Shown here in pieces: positions 57,899 to 64,000 of a stretch of DNA of 64,000 nt; within the stretch, counting starts at the first letter, position 1; every line of letters starts with the position of its first letter. Below the pieces are notes generated by a model. The model saw nothing but the letters and a program-made list of their open reading frames with translations. It was not told the origin of the DNA and did no database searches. The stretch covers positions 307,380 through 371,379 of the forward strand of contig NZ_JACHXK010000002.1 of NCBI RefSeq assembly GCF_014192105.1. The letters are read 5' to 3'. The position numbers and the translations under genes were made by a program. Source of the DNA: Paenibacillus phyllosphaerae (lineage in GTDB: Bacteria; Bacillota; Bacilli; Paenibacillales; Paenibacillaceae).

Positions 57899-59029
57899 AT
57901 GGTGAATATCATTTACTCTAACTATAAGAAATTATGGTATAGCTGTACAAGTAACAGTCAATATAAAAAGCAACTCGAATTGCGAAAGGCCGACTTAATC
58001 GAACTTCCGTTGCGAGCTAAGAATAATGAGCCAATTCGTATTGTAATCCCTGAGTACTTCAGTGACTTATTACTTAAGATCGAAGAAAATTATCGATTAA
58101 TTACAACTGAGCCTCAAGAAGATTATTTAATAAAAGAAGCGTTGAGCACATCGGTTATTGAAGGTGCTAAAGTACCGATGGTTAATACGAATAAGCTTGC
58201 CGTTGGCGAACTGCCTCAAAATAAATCCGAGCAGATGGTATGGAATAGTCTTTCTGTTCTTAGGCTTTTTCAAGATGTCAATATTATAAGTAATGGGTTT
58301 ACTGAAGTCAGTCTAATTGAGCTGTGGGAAAATCTTATTCTTAATGCATGTGATAACCTGGAATTGATGGGTCTGAAGTATAGAGTTGGTGCTGTTTCAA
58401 TAATAGACAGCAATCAAAGAGTAACCTTCACCGCTCCAGATCACCGACAGATTCAGACAATGATGAACGACTTTTTCACTTTCATGCAGTCACAAGATGA
58501 ACTGCCCGTGTTAATTAAAGCAATAGTTATACATTACTACTTTGTATATATTCACCCCTTCCCTGATGGTAACGGCAGACTGGGAAGAATGCTTTTAAGC
58601 CAGTATCTTATATCGGCTGGCTATACAAAGTTTGCAACCATATCAATAACTACAGAAGTACTAAAGAATCTCAAGGATTACTACGCATCGTTGGAACAAT
58701 CTGAGAATGATCTAAATGATGTTTCTTTCTTTATTAATTACTATCTGCAAACACTCCTTTCCGTCTTAAAAAAGGCATCACAAGGTTTAGGGGCAGGGGC
58801 ACGGTTTCCAGAGATAATTAATAAACTATCTAATCATCAGGCTAAAATTGTTAGGAATCTACATAAAGATAAAGGGAAATTTATTACATCAGAGAAATAT
58901 GCAGAGATTAATAGAGTGACACTTGAAGAATCTGAGTTTGATTTAGCTGAACTTGTTGTGCTGAATGTTCTTAGATTTAATGAAGAAGAAGGTTTAAAGG
59001 TGTATAAGTGGTGGGAGTATGAATTCTGA
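57899..59029 (+). CDS. Fic family protein (predicted AMP-transferase)
   Basis: Predicted to transfer AMP from ATP to hydroxyl groups of target proteins. The catalytic motif HPFPDGNGRLGR is complete (His at residue 219 from this start). An N-terminal inhibitory helix motif T-S-V-I-E-G ([S/T]xxxE[G/N]) about 130 residues earlier marks class II, self-inhibited Fic enzymes. The C-terminal part looks like a winged helix ('KLSNHQAKIVRNLHKDKGKFITSEKYAEINRVT'). The frame is open from 57809; no start has a good SD, so ATG 57899 is a guess. Defence, toxin or regulatory role cannot be told apart. Confidence 0.85.
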   Translation: MVNIIYSNYKKLWYSCTSNSQYKKQLELRKADLIELPLRAKNNEPIRIVIPEYFSDLLLKIEENYRLITTEPQEDYLIKEALSTSVIEGAKVPMVNTNKLAVGELPQNKSEQMVWNSLSVLRLFQDVNIISNGFTEVSLIELWENLILNACDNLELMGLKYRVGAVSIIDSNQRVTFTAPDHRQIQTMMNDFFTFMQSQDELPVLIKAIVIHYYFVYIHPFPDGNGRLGRMLLSQYLISAGYTKFATISITTEVLKNLKDYYASLEQSENDLNDVSFFINYYLQTLLSVLKKASQGLGAGARFPEIINKLSNHQAKIVRNLHKDKGKFITSEKYAEINRVTLEESEFDLAELVVLNVLRFNEEEGLKVYKWWEYEF

Positions 59030-59155
59030 TAGGCCAATATTATCCGCTGTTTAACATTTATTCGTTGTGCAACGATGCGATAGTTCGAAGGGAGCGCTTG
59101 GAGCGAGCGTTAGCTTTGGGAATTGCAACCATCCTCTAAAGAAGGGTGACGATGC

Positions 59156-59169
59156 TTTCTCTAGAGAAA
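59156..59169. promoter_or_regulatory. 14-bp perfect palindrome (operator candidate)
   Basis: TTTCTCTAGAGAAA lies 49 bases before the next gene start. Symmetry and place suggest a repressor site; no regulator is assigned. Confidence 0.4.
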
Positions 59170-59217
59170 TAAACTGGTTCTCTACGTTTTGTAAAGAAAA
59201 TGGAGTGATGGATTAAT

Positions 59218-59400
59218 ATGTCTAAGTGGGACAACCGGCAAGAAGTATCGGATGTGCTTCTAGCTTTTCCGGCTGACGTTACACATCTTCCTCAAACCTG
59301 GGGGGAGATTCCTGAAGAACTTAAGAAGGGCAGTGAGTATCACAAAAATTGGCATCAACTTGCTCGTGAAAATTGGATGATGAGCTTACGCCAAACTTAG
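59218..59400 (+). CDS. Small hypothetical protein (60 aa)
   Basis: ATG 59218 with SD ggagtgat 8-9 bases upstream. The product begins MSKWDNRQEVSDVLLAFP and is Trp-rich and hydrophilic ('PQTWGEIPEELKKGSEYHKNWHQLARENWMMSLRQ'). It has no recognised domain. It opens a run of small same-strand genes typical of phage or ICE accessory modules. Ends in TAG, followed one codon later by TAA. Confidence 0.6.
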   Translation: MSKWDNRQEVSDVLLAFPADVTHLPQTWGEIPEELKKGSEYHKNWHQLARENWMMSLRQT

Positions 59401-59480
59401 AACTAAACCTAAGAGAAGATATAGACATTCATGCTCCCATTAGACATACTAGAGCATGACTGGGATCGTTTCGGGCTAAC

Positions 59481-59642
59481 ATGAACACAAAATGGCCGGT
59501 GTAGCATTTTCCTATTGAGCAAGTCTTAAAAGGACGTAGTTTTTCCTGTAAGAATAGGGATAACCGGTCTGTATATGTAAGAGTTTTATTCACTACTGAT
59601 TCAATTTCGAGAGGCTGGGGATCTTGTTGTTGTCTTTCATAA
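59481..59642 (+). pseudogene. Possible small gene with an early in-frame TAG
   Basis: Reading from ATG 59481 gives MNTKWPV, a TAG at 59502-59504, then 45 more sense codons ('HFPIEQVLKGRSFSCKNRDN' and on) to TAA 59640. There is no good SD, so this is the weakest of three similar cases nearby. Either a decayed gene or chance. Confidence 0.3.
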
Positions 59643-59848
59643 AAGATAATCAGCCCACAATCGTCAAAATAGCTGGGCTGATTATTGGGGCATTATTAGC
59701 ATTTTCAATCAAACTACTCTGGGCTGCCGCGCTGGTAAATCAATCCGAGATAGATAAGATTGAGCGAGAAGTTATTATGTCCCAAAAAAACATTACGACT
59801 AACCGTTTTGGGGAAAGTATCACCAATGCATATCTAGATAGAACTTGA
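59624..59848 (+). CDS. Small single-pass membrane protein (74 aa)
   Basis: Three successive TTG codons at 59624 follow SD gaggctgggg. One hydrophobic helix at about residues 13-35 ('IVKIAGLIIGALLAFSIKLLWAAALV'), then a charged tail. Not recognised. The SD of the next gene lies in its last codons. Confidence 0.5.
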   Translation: MLLSFIKDNQPTIVKIAGLIIGALLAFSIKLLWAAALVNQSEIDKIEREVIMSQKNITTNRFGESITNAYLDRT

Positions 59849-60065
59849 TGACGGACGGCTTATTGATTATAGAGCTAGAATGTGGCTTGGTCATGAAGAT
59901 AACGTTCCTCATGGCGTGTTTGATCCCACACATTATCTCGAGGCGATCTATGAAGGTACTCACAGATATCCTGAGAGCAAAGACGTTGTGATGGCTGAGA
60001 TCCTGGCTTCATTGGATGGAGTAAAGCTTAATGAATATGTCGAAGCGCTGATTGCAACTAGATAA
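59826..60065 (+). pseudogene. Small gene interrupted by TAG at codon 4
   Basis: ATG 59826 has a good SD (ggggaaag, 8 bases upstream) and reads M-H-I, then TAG at 59835-59837. The same frame then continues without stop for 75 codons: 'IELDDGRLIDYRARMWLGHE' and on to '...EYVEALIATR', ending TAA. The downstream ATG 59880 would cut off a clearly protein-like stretch and has no SD. Most simply a CAG or CAA codon became TAG; restart or read-through is possible. Confidence 0.55.
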
Positions 60066-60120
60066 GCTTATTGATTTAGTTGAAGATAAATATATAGGTT
60101 ATCAAAATCATTAGGAGTGA

Positions 60121-60306
60121 ATGAAAATGGAAAAGACAAAATGGATTTTTGTGTGCCCTAATTGTGAAAACGAAGAGGAAACGGAAGAAGAATATACCAA
60201 AGAAGAATTAGATAAGAAAGGCTTGCTTATAGATGCGCAAAGAAAAAGAATTATTAAACATTGTTTGCCATGCCGAACAAATGTCAATCGTAGGGACTAT
60301 CCGTAA
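60121..60306 (+). CDS. Small zinc-ribbon-like protein (61 aa)
   Basis: ATG 60121 or 60127 after taggagtga SD. 'WIFVCPNCENEEETEEEYTKEELDKKG' and 'KHCLPCRTNVNRRDYP' give two CxxC knuckles separated by an acidic helical stretch. Probable zinc-binding protein; role unknown. Confidence 0.6.
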   Translation: MKMEKTKWIFVCPNCENEEETEEEYTKEELDKKGLLIDAQRKRIIKHCLPCRTNVNRRDYP

Positions 60307-60377
60307 TTATGGAGAAGAAAATGACGGAATATTTATATATAAATAGGCAAATTTGAAGTGAAAGAGGGAATGTGATA

Positions 60378-61007
60378 ATGAATAAGAAAAATGTAAATGA
60401 ACACGACTATTAGCTGACGTCTAGTGGAGAGATCTTTCTCAAAATTAATGTTAAGGCTGTTCAAAGTGGTATAGTTGCAAAACTAAAGCCGGAACTATGG
60501 ACTACTTTGATTTGCATAGCTGTGCATATGGACGGAAACGGACAGTGCTTTCCTACTCAACAAAGAATTGCTGAAATGATGGGTATTTCAAGGACAACGG
60601 CAAATAAATATATTCAACAATTAGAAAAGATTGAGATTGATGGTGAAAAGATTATCAAGCGAGTCAAAAAGCGGAATATGATAACTGCTGCATGGGATCA
60701 TACAGTCTACACAATTAATGCAAATGCAACAGGTGTCTCGATATTCGACTTAGCCGCGAGGCAAAAGAGTCAAAAGCTTCTGGATTTGAAGAACATGCCT
60801 TATGCAGAATATTTAAAAACAGCACACTGGAAGAAACTAAGGGGAACAGTCTTGAAAAGGTTTGAATACAGATGTGCTATATGTAATAGTAATGAAAGTA
60901 TTGAGGTGCATCATAGAACGTATGAAAGAAGAGGAGAAGAACGTTTAACAGATCTTACAGCGCTATGTGATAAATGCCACGAGCTATATCATCAAAATCA
61001 AAGGTGA
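60378..61007 (+). pseudogene. Helix-turn-helix plus HNH protein gene with in-frame TAG at codon 12
   Basis: SD agaggga (60362-60368) and ATG 60378 start MNKKNVNEHDY, then TAG at 60411-60413, then 197 sense codons in the same frame. After the TAG: 'LTSSGEIFLKINVKAVQSG' and a winged helix-turn-helix typical of replication-initiator N-domains ('PTQQRIAEMMGISRTTANKYIQQLEK'), then an HNH nuclease ('YRCAICNSNESIEVHHRTYERRG...LTALCDKCHELYH'). The next in-frame start (TTG 60507) lies inside the conserved helix-turn-helix region, so the TAG splits a real gene. Confidence 0.65.
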
Positions 61008-61032
61008 AGCTCCCCTTAATGTGGAGGGAAAA

Positions 61033-61371
61033 ATGGACGAAGTTTTTGACAAGGATCGCAAAGTTGAGGCATCTATGCAGCTTATGAAAGAGTTCGAGTC
61101 TAAAATGATGGAATTCATAGAGGAAATGAATGCGAGATTAGATGGAATGGAGAAGAAGATTGATAGTAAGGTGAAAAAGATCCATAGGGAGATTGATGAC
61201 CTTCGAGATTTGATACTTCGTTCTCCAGTCAAGCGTTATCGTATTGACCCTCGGCGACAGTTTCTTGAGTTTAAACTGATAAACGGTCGCTGGAGGTTAC
61301 CGTCCGATATCTCGATTGATGAACCAAACATTAAAAGATTGCCCGAGGGCGGTTTGAGGGAAGAAGGATAG
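61033..61371 (+). CDS. Coiled-coil hypothetical protein (112 aa)
   Basis: ATG 61033 with SD ggaggg. Residues about 5-65 form a charged coiled coil ('MKEFESKMMEFIEEMNARLDGMEKKIDSKVKKIHREIDDLRDLI'). A basic C-terminal part follows ('KRYRIDPRRQFLEFKLINGRWRLP'). Not recognised; typical of small phage/ICE genes. Its stop is 2 bases before the next start. Confidence 0.6.
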   Translation: MDEVFDKDRKVEASMQLMKEFESKMMEFIEEMNARLDGMEKKIDSKVKKIHREIDDLRDLILRSPVKRYRIDPRRQFLEFKLINGRWRLPSDISIDEPNIKRLPEGGLREEG

Positions 61372-61373
61372 CC

Positions 61374-61601
61374 TTGCCTGATATTAAACTAATTCGGTAT
61401 TACGATACTTGCTGTGATAGATGCGGAAACTGGGCTTCAGGACAGATTAACCCACAAGAAATGCTTGGCAATAAGATCAACGCTGAAAAGACATTATCCC
61501 GTTACGGCTGGAAAGTGATAAACGGTGAAGTGGTTTGCGATAAATGCATTATGGGACACATAAACCAGTATCGCCAAGTGGTAGGGAATATTTTTAAGTA
61601 A
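61374..61601 (+). CDS. Small Cys-pair protein (75 aa), probable zinc finger
   Basis: TTG 61374 with SD gaagga in the end of the previous gene. 'YYDTCCDRCGNWASGQI' and 'VVCDKCIMGHI' form a CxxC...CxxC zinc-binding pair about 40 residues apart. Function unknown. Confidence 0.6.
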   Translation: MPDIKLIRYYDTCCDRCGNWASGQINPQEMLGNKINAEKTLSRYGWKVINGEVVCDKCIMGHINQYRQVVGNIFK

Positions 61602-61632
61602 AATGTAATTCTTATTGAATAAGGGGATCGTT

Positions 61633-62418
61633 ATGTTTACACTTCCTGAAGATAATCAGACTGCCAAAGTAGAAACTATAATCGATATTTACAAATCAAT
61701 ATTGGCAGGAAAGAGGAAGGAGTTTCCTAGAGGAACTTGGAATCCGTACAATTCAGGCTATGACAATGCGAATAGATGCATTAGATACCTCTTTGAAGAA
61801 CACTTGCAATTCAGCAAAGAGCAGGTATTGGAACAATCGAATGCGTCTTTCTTTTCTAAGTGGAAGCTAAGGGGTATGCTTGATTTATTTGATGGAAGTA
61901 CGCATAAGCCCATCATATCGGCTTTTCCAGAGTGGGAAATCAAACCTTGGCATTTCAAGAATACATCTAAAGGAACTTGGAACAGAGATACCATTAGAGA
62001 ATACGTCAATGAAGTATTATTTTCAAACGGAGTTGAAAACAAAGAACAATTGTTGTTGAAACTTAACAAAGCATTTCTAAAACAAACTGGATTAGACAAA
62101 ATCCAACTTGCATTTAGGAAGTTAAAGCTTCATGAGACGATGGGAAGGCAACAGGCGGGAATTTACGAATTTTTTCATTATTGCTGTCCTGATTGGCAGC
62201 TTAAAGTTTGGGAATTAGAGTTTGTAGATCGTTGGTATGACGAGGACGCAATTGAAGCTTTGAAATGGCTTATCGAAGATCGGCTTGGATGGAGTCCAGA
62301 TTACGCCATTACAAACTTGAAAAAGCAGCATTTTAGAGATCATGGTTTGTACGGATTGTTAGTAAGAAGGTTTAATGACAGTATTAAAAATGCAGTAAAA
62401 TTTGCGTATCCTGATTAA
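61633..62418 (+). CDS. Three-repeat hypothetical protein (DUF4046-like)
   Basis: It has 261 residues from ATG 61633 (SD aagggga 5-6 bases upstream; TTG 61615 lies before it). Three related units of about 75-80 residues begin 'RGTWNPYNSGYDNANRCIRYLFEE', 'KGTWNRDTIREYVNEVLFSN' and 'VDRWYDEDAIEALKWLIEDR', each a Trp-headed helical segment ending near a 'FPEWEIKPW / CPDWQLKVW' phrase. The opening 'IYKSILAGKRKEFPRGTW' recalls DUF4046 proteins of Bacillales. Function unknown; may bind nucleic acid. Confidence 0.6.
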   Translation: MFTLPEDNQTAKVETIIDIYKSILAGKRKEFPRGTWNPYNSGYDNANRCIRYLFEEHLQFSKEQVLEQSNASFFSKWKLRGMLDLFDGSTHKPIISAFPEWEIKPWHFKNTSKGTWNRDTIREYVNEVLFSNGVENKEQLLLKLNKAFLKQTGLDKIQLAFRKLKLHETMGRQQAGIYEFFHYCCPDWQLKVWELEFVDRWYDEDAIEALKWLIEDRLGWSPDYAITNLKKQHFRDHGLYGLLVRRFNDSIKNAVKFAYPD

Positions 62419-62445
62419 AAGGAAAGATTGATGGAGGGATATATA

Positions 62446-62733
62446 ATGTCAAAATACGATAAGCTTTATGAATACCTGAAGCAACCTGTAGTCATCGAAT
62501 TATACTTCGATGAGATTAACAGTATTATTGGTGGAAATGGATTACCAGAAAGCGCCTTTGTACCAGGTAGTGGTTTCTGGAGAAACGAAATTCATGGGCA
62601 CGAAAATAATTCTCCACAAGTATCTGCCTGGTATCAAGCTGGATATGACGTAGATCAGGTGAATTATGAAGAACGGATGGTTAAGTTTCGCTTAAACCCT
62701 AATAGAGTGTCTGCTAAGAAGCAAGAGGCATAA
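62446..62733 (+). CDS. DUF7662-like small protein (95 aa)
   Basis: ATG 62446 with SD ggaggg. 'YDKLYEYLKQPVVIELYFDEINSIIGGNGLPESAF' followed by 'FWRNEIHGHENNSPQVSAWYQAGYDVDQVNYEERMVKF' matches the general plan of DUF7662 proteins (Y-x-L-x-x-Y-L, LP-x-SA, WW/W-x-N, Q-x-x-AW-x-x-AGY). These occur beside restriction and mobile genes; function unknown. Family name from memory of the motif. Confidence 0.6.
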   Translation: MSKYDKLYEYLKQPVVIELYFDEINSIIGGNGLPESAFVPGSGFWRNEIHGHENNSPQVSAWYQAGYDVDQVNYEERMVKFRLNPNRVSAKKQEA

Positions 62734-62739
62734 TGTCGG

Positions 62740-63261
62740 ATGAGACGATTAATCAAGCAGACCTTCACTCTCACAGGCCAGCGGTATATGTTTACGGTTG
62801 ATACTGATGGGTTTAGGCTTTACTTAAACTGCTATCATGGGAGCAGCGAGAAGAATGATAAGCCCGAATTAACAAAAGAACTTAAAGAGAAGATCTATTC
62901 AGCTATAGCTTACTCTGAAGGCTCACAATTTGCTTCAAATGCTGTTTATAGAGAAGAGAAGATCAATGATGATGTCAGAAAATACTACAAAATTCCTTAC
63001 CCAGACATACCTGAGTATGAAGAAGTACTCAACTGGCTAACAATCAATGGCTCGATGAAGTTTACGGCAACGGATACGGAATCATTGTTTGAATACCTGA
63101 AGCATAAAGGGATTAACGCCATTATGTTTGAATACAAAGGCGATACATACATATTTAATGCTAATCCTGACAAAGGATATCTATGGAAGTTTGTCCAACA
63201 GATTGATAAGGAGATAGCTGAGCTGAACGAGTTGCGAAAAAAGCTATTATGGCATGTGTAA
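62740..63261 (+). CDS. Hypothetical protein (173 aa)
   Basis: Not recognised. Start ATG 62740, SD weak. It has a beta-rich beginning ('QTFTLTGQRYMFTVDTDGFRLYLN'), a helical middle and a short coiled-coil end ('QQIDKEIAELNELRKKLLW'). It contains no membrane segment. It belongs to the same-direction run of small genes. Confidence 0.55.
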   Translation: MRRLIKQTFTLTGQRYMFTVDTDGFRLYLNCYHGSSEKNDKPELTKELKEKIYSAIAYSEGSQFASNAVYREEKINDDVRKYYKIPYPDIPEYEEVLNWLTINGSMKFTATDTESLFEYLKHKGINAIMFEYKGDTYIFNANPDKGYLWKFVQQIDKEIAELNELRKKLLWHV

Positions 63262-63294
63262 TTGTCGTTGCTAGTTTTTATGAAGGAGGAAGTT

Positions 63295-64000
63295 ATGAAC
63301 GTTAGTGAATTTACTCAAGCTGCTCTTGCCTATGTAGGGGGAGGAACAGCGTTATTAGCAGTTGCGTGGGGTATATCAAAGGTTATGTCTAAATCATTTT
63401 TAGACCAGTATTTTAAGAAGAAGCTTGAGGATCATAAAGGGGAACTACAAAAATCGCTAGAAGATAAAAAACATGAATTGCAGAAAGCCCTAGAAGACAA
63501 GAAGTTTGAGTTGCAAAATTCTCTAGAGGATAAGAAGCACGATTTGCAGGCTACGCTAGAAGACAAGAAACATCTCTTAAACAAAGTTGCAGATGATAAT
63601 AAGTTCGACATTCAAAGGAAGATGCAGGATTTTAACTTATACTCTGTTCAAAGACATAATATATATCCTGAAATATACGCTCTTTATCTTGACGCAGATG
63701 GTTATGCTAGAAGAATGATGGGTTATCGTGAAGTTCCAGATTATAAAAGATATAGTTCTAAGGAACTTGAGTATTCATTAAAAGCCAAAGGTATTCCAGA
63801 TATTAAAGTCGAAGATTTTATCAACGATTGGGATCAAGTGCGCAGTGTGCGAATTAAAGAGCTGAACGAATATATTCGCCACTTTGAATTCCAAGAAAAC
63901 ATGGAGAAGTTTGTAATAGCTCGCAATAAATTTTCTCGGTCAAAGTTGTTTCTTAGCGAGGAAGTAATTTCTATTTGTGAGGAACTTAATAAAGCTATTA
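63295..64000 (+). CDS. Membrane-anchored coiled-coil protein with 11-residue repeats, partial at 3' end
   Basis: Starts at ATG 63295 with a strong SD (gaaggagga) and runs off the window after 235 codons. Residues about 8-30 form a membrane helix ('TQAALAYVGGGTALLAVAWGI'). Residues about 45-100 contain four to five tandem 11-residue repeats of the form LEDKKHELQKA, i.e. 33-base DNA repeats, forming a hendecad coiled coil. A helical domain follows ('NLYSVQRHNIYPEIYALYLDADGYARRMMGYREV'). Function unknown; the plan fits a surface- or membrane-bound sensor/scaffold. Confidence 0.7.
   Translation, partial: MNVSEFTQAALAYVGGGTALLAVAWGISKVMSKSFLDQYFKKKLEDHKGELQKSLEDKKHELQKALEDKKFELQNSLEDKKHDLQATLEDKKHLLNKVADDNKFDIQRKMQDFNLYSVQRHNIYPEIYALYLDADGYARRMMGYREVPDYKRYSSKELEYSLKAKGIPDIKVEDFINDWDQVRSVRIKELNEYIRHFEFQENMEKFVIARNKFSRSKLFLSEEVISICEELNKAI

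Larger units (their letters stand above)
39091..64000 (+). mobile_element. Integrative element at tRNA-Leu, right end outside window
   Basis: Starting at the 3' end of tRNA-Leu the base composition falls sharply to AT-rich and genes change from conserved housekeeping to integrase, restriction-modification, defence-like, toxin and phage/ICE-like genes. The integrase gene is the first gene and points away from the tRNA. No second copy of the tRNA 3' end was found up to 64,000, so the right attachment site must lie beyond, if the element is intact. More than one insertion may be stacked here. Confidence 0.7.

Noticed and set aside
63420..63590. 33-base tandem repeats read as a CRISPR array
   Set aside because: Units are directly adjacent without spacers and stay in one open frame encoding a hendecad coiled coil.
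39091..64000. General TAG-to-glutamine recoding of the whole element
   Set aside because: The 1,948-codon RHS gene, the 1,019-codon Kelch gene and most small genes contain no in-frame TAG, while the immunity and DUF2971 genes end at TAG. Only local interruptions remain to be explained.
39091..64000. Second copy of the tRNA-Leu 3' end (attR)
   Set aside because: No copy of the last 20 or so bases of the tRNA was found by eye to the window end.

Overview
The window comes from the chromosome of an endospore-forming Gram-positive bacterium, most likely Paenibacillaceae (Paenibacillus/Cohnella-like). Evidence: the 3' end of a division/cell-wall cluster runs straight into spoIIGA-sigE-sigG and the ylm-divIVA-ileS block. 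Strong Shine-Dalgarno sequences, TTG/GTG starts, a T-box leader and a PyrR attenuator are also typical of Firmicutes. Bases 1 to about 39,100 are GC-rich core genome, almost all on the + strand. From about 39,100 to the end the DNA is clearly AT-richer, gene order is patchy and gene content is accessory.

Core part. (1) 1-4.9 kb: end of murB, murA, divIB/ftsQ, ftsA, ftsZ (cell wall and septum). (2) 5.3-8.0 kb: spoIIGA, sigE, sigG, the sporulation sigma pair and the protease that activates pro-SigE. (3) 8.1-15.7 kb: ylmC, pgeF, ylmE, sepF, ylmG, ylmH, divIVA, then a T-box leader and an isoleucyl-tRNA synthetase of the long, eukaryote-like type. (4) 15.8-19.9 kb: DUF5665 protein, yteA (the only clear - strand gene), lspA, rluD-type pseudouridine synthase, dapL. 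(5) 20.0-29.1 kb: pyrimidine operon pyrR-pyrB-pyrC-carA-carB-pyrF-pyrE behind a consensus promoter and a PyrR attenuator; pyrK/pyrD are absent from their usual place. (6) 29.3-38.5 kb: a chemoreceptor, then a five-gene ABC export/efflux-like operon containing an ATPase with an AbrB-like tail. (7) 38.7-39.1 kb: tRNA-fMet, tRNA-Ile(CAT), tRNA-Leu(TAA).

Accessory part. A tyrosine recombinase lies directly after tRNA-Leu, so 39.1 kb to beyond the window end is read as an element integrated at that tRNA; no right attachment site is visible. Cargo in order: a C5-cytosine methyltransferase/HNH restriction pair; a SIR2-like plus DUF262 gene pair that looks like a two-gene defence module; two co-encoded unknown proteins, one with a winged helix; an AbrB-like regulator; a DUF2971 protein; a secreted Kelch/FN3 protein followed by a 1,948-residue subtilisin-RHS polymorphic toxin with a PD-(D/E)xK-type tip and a probable immunity gene; a Fic protein; then a run of small phage/ICE-like genes. 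At least two of these small genes carry an early in-frame TAG. The last gene is cut by the window end and has four to five 11-residue coiled-coil repeats.

All calls come from reading motifs, gene order and spacing; no database search was run. Start codons were moved to the position with a plausible Shine-Dalgarno sequence where the longest frame started too early.
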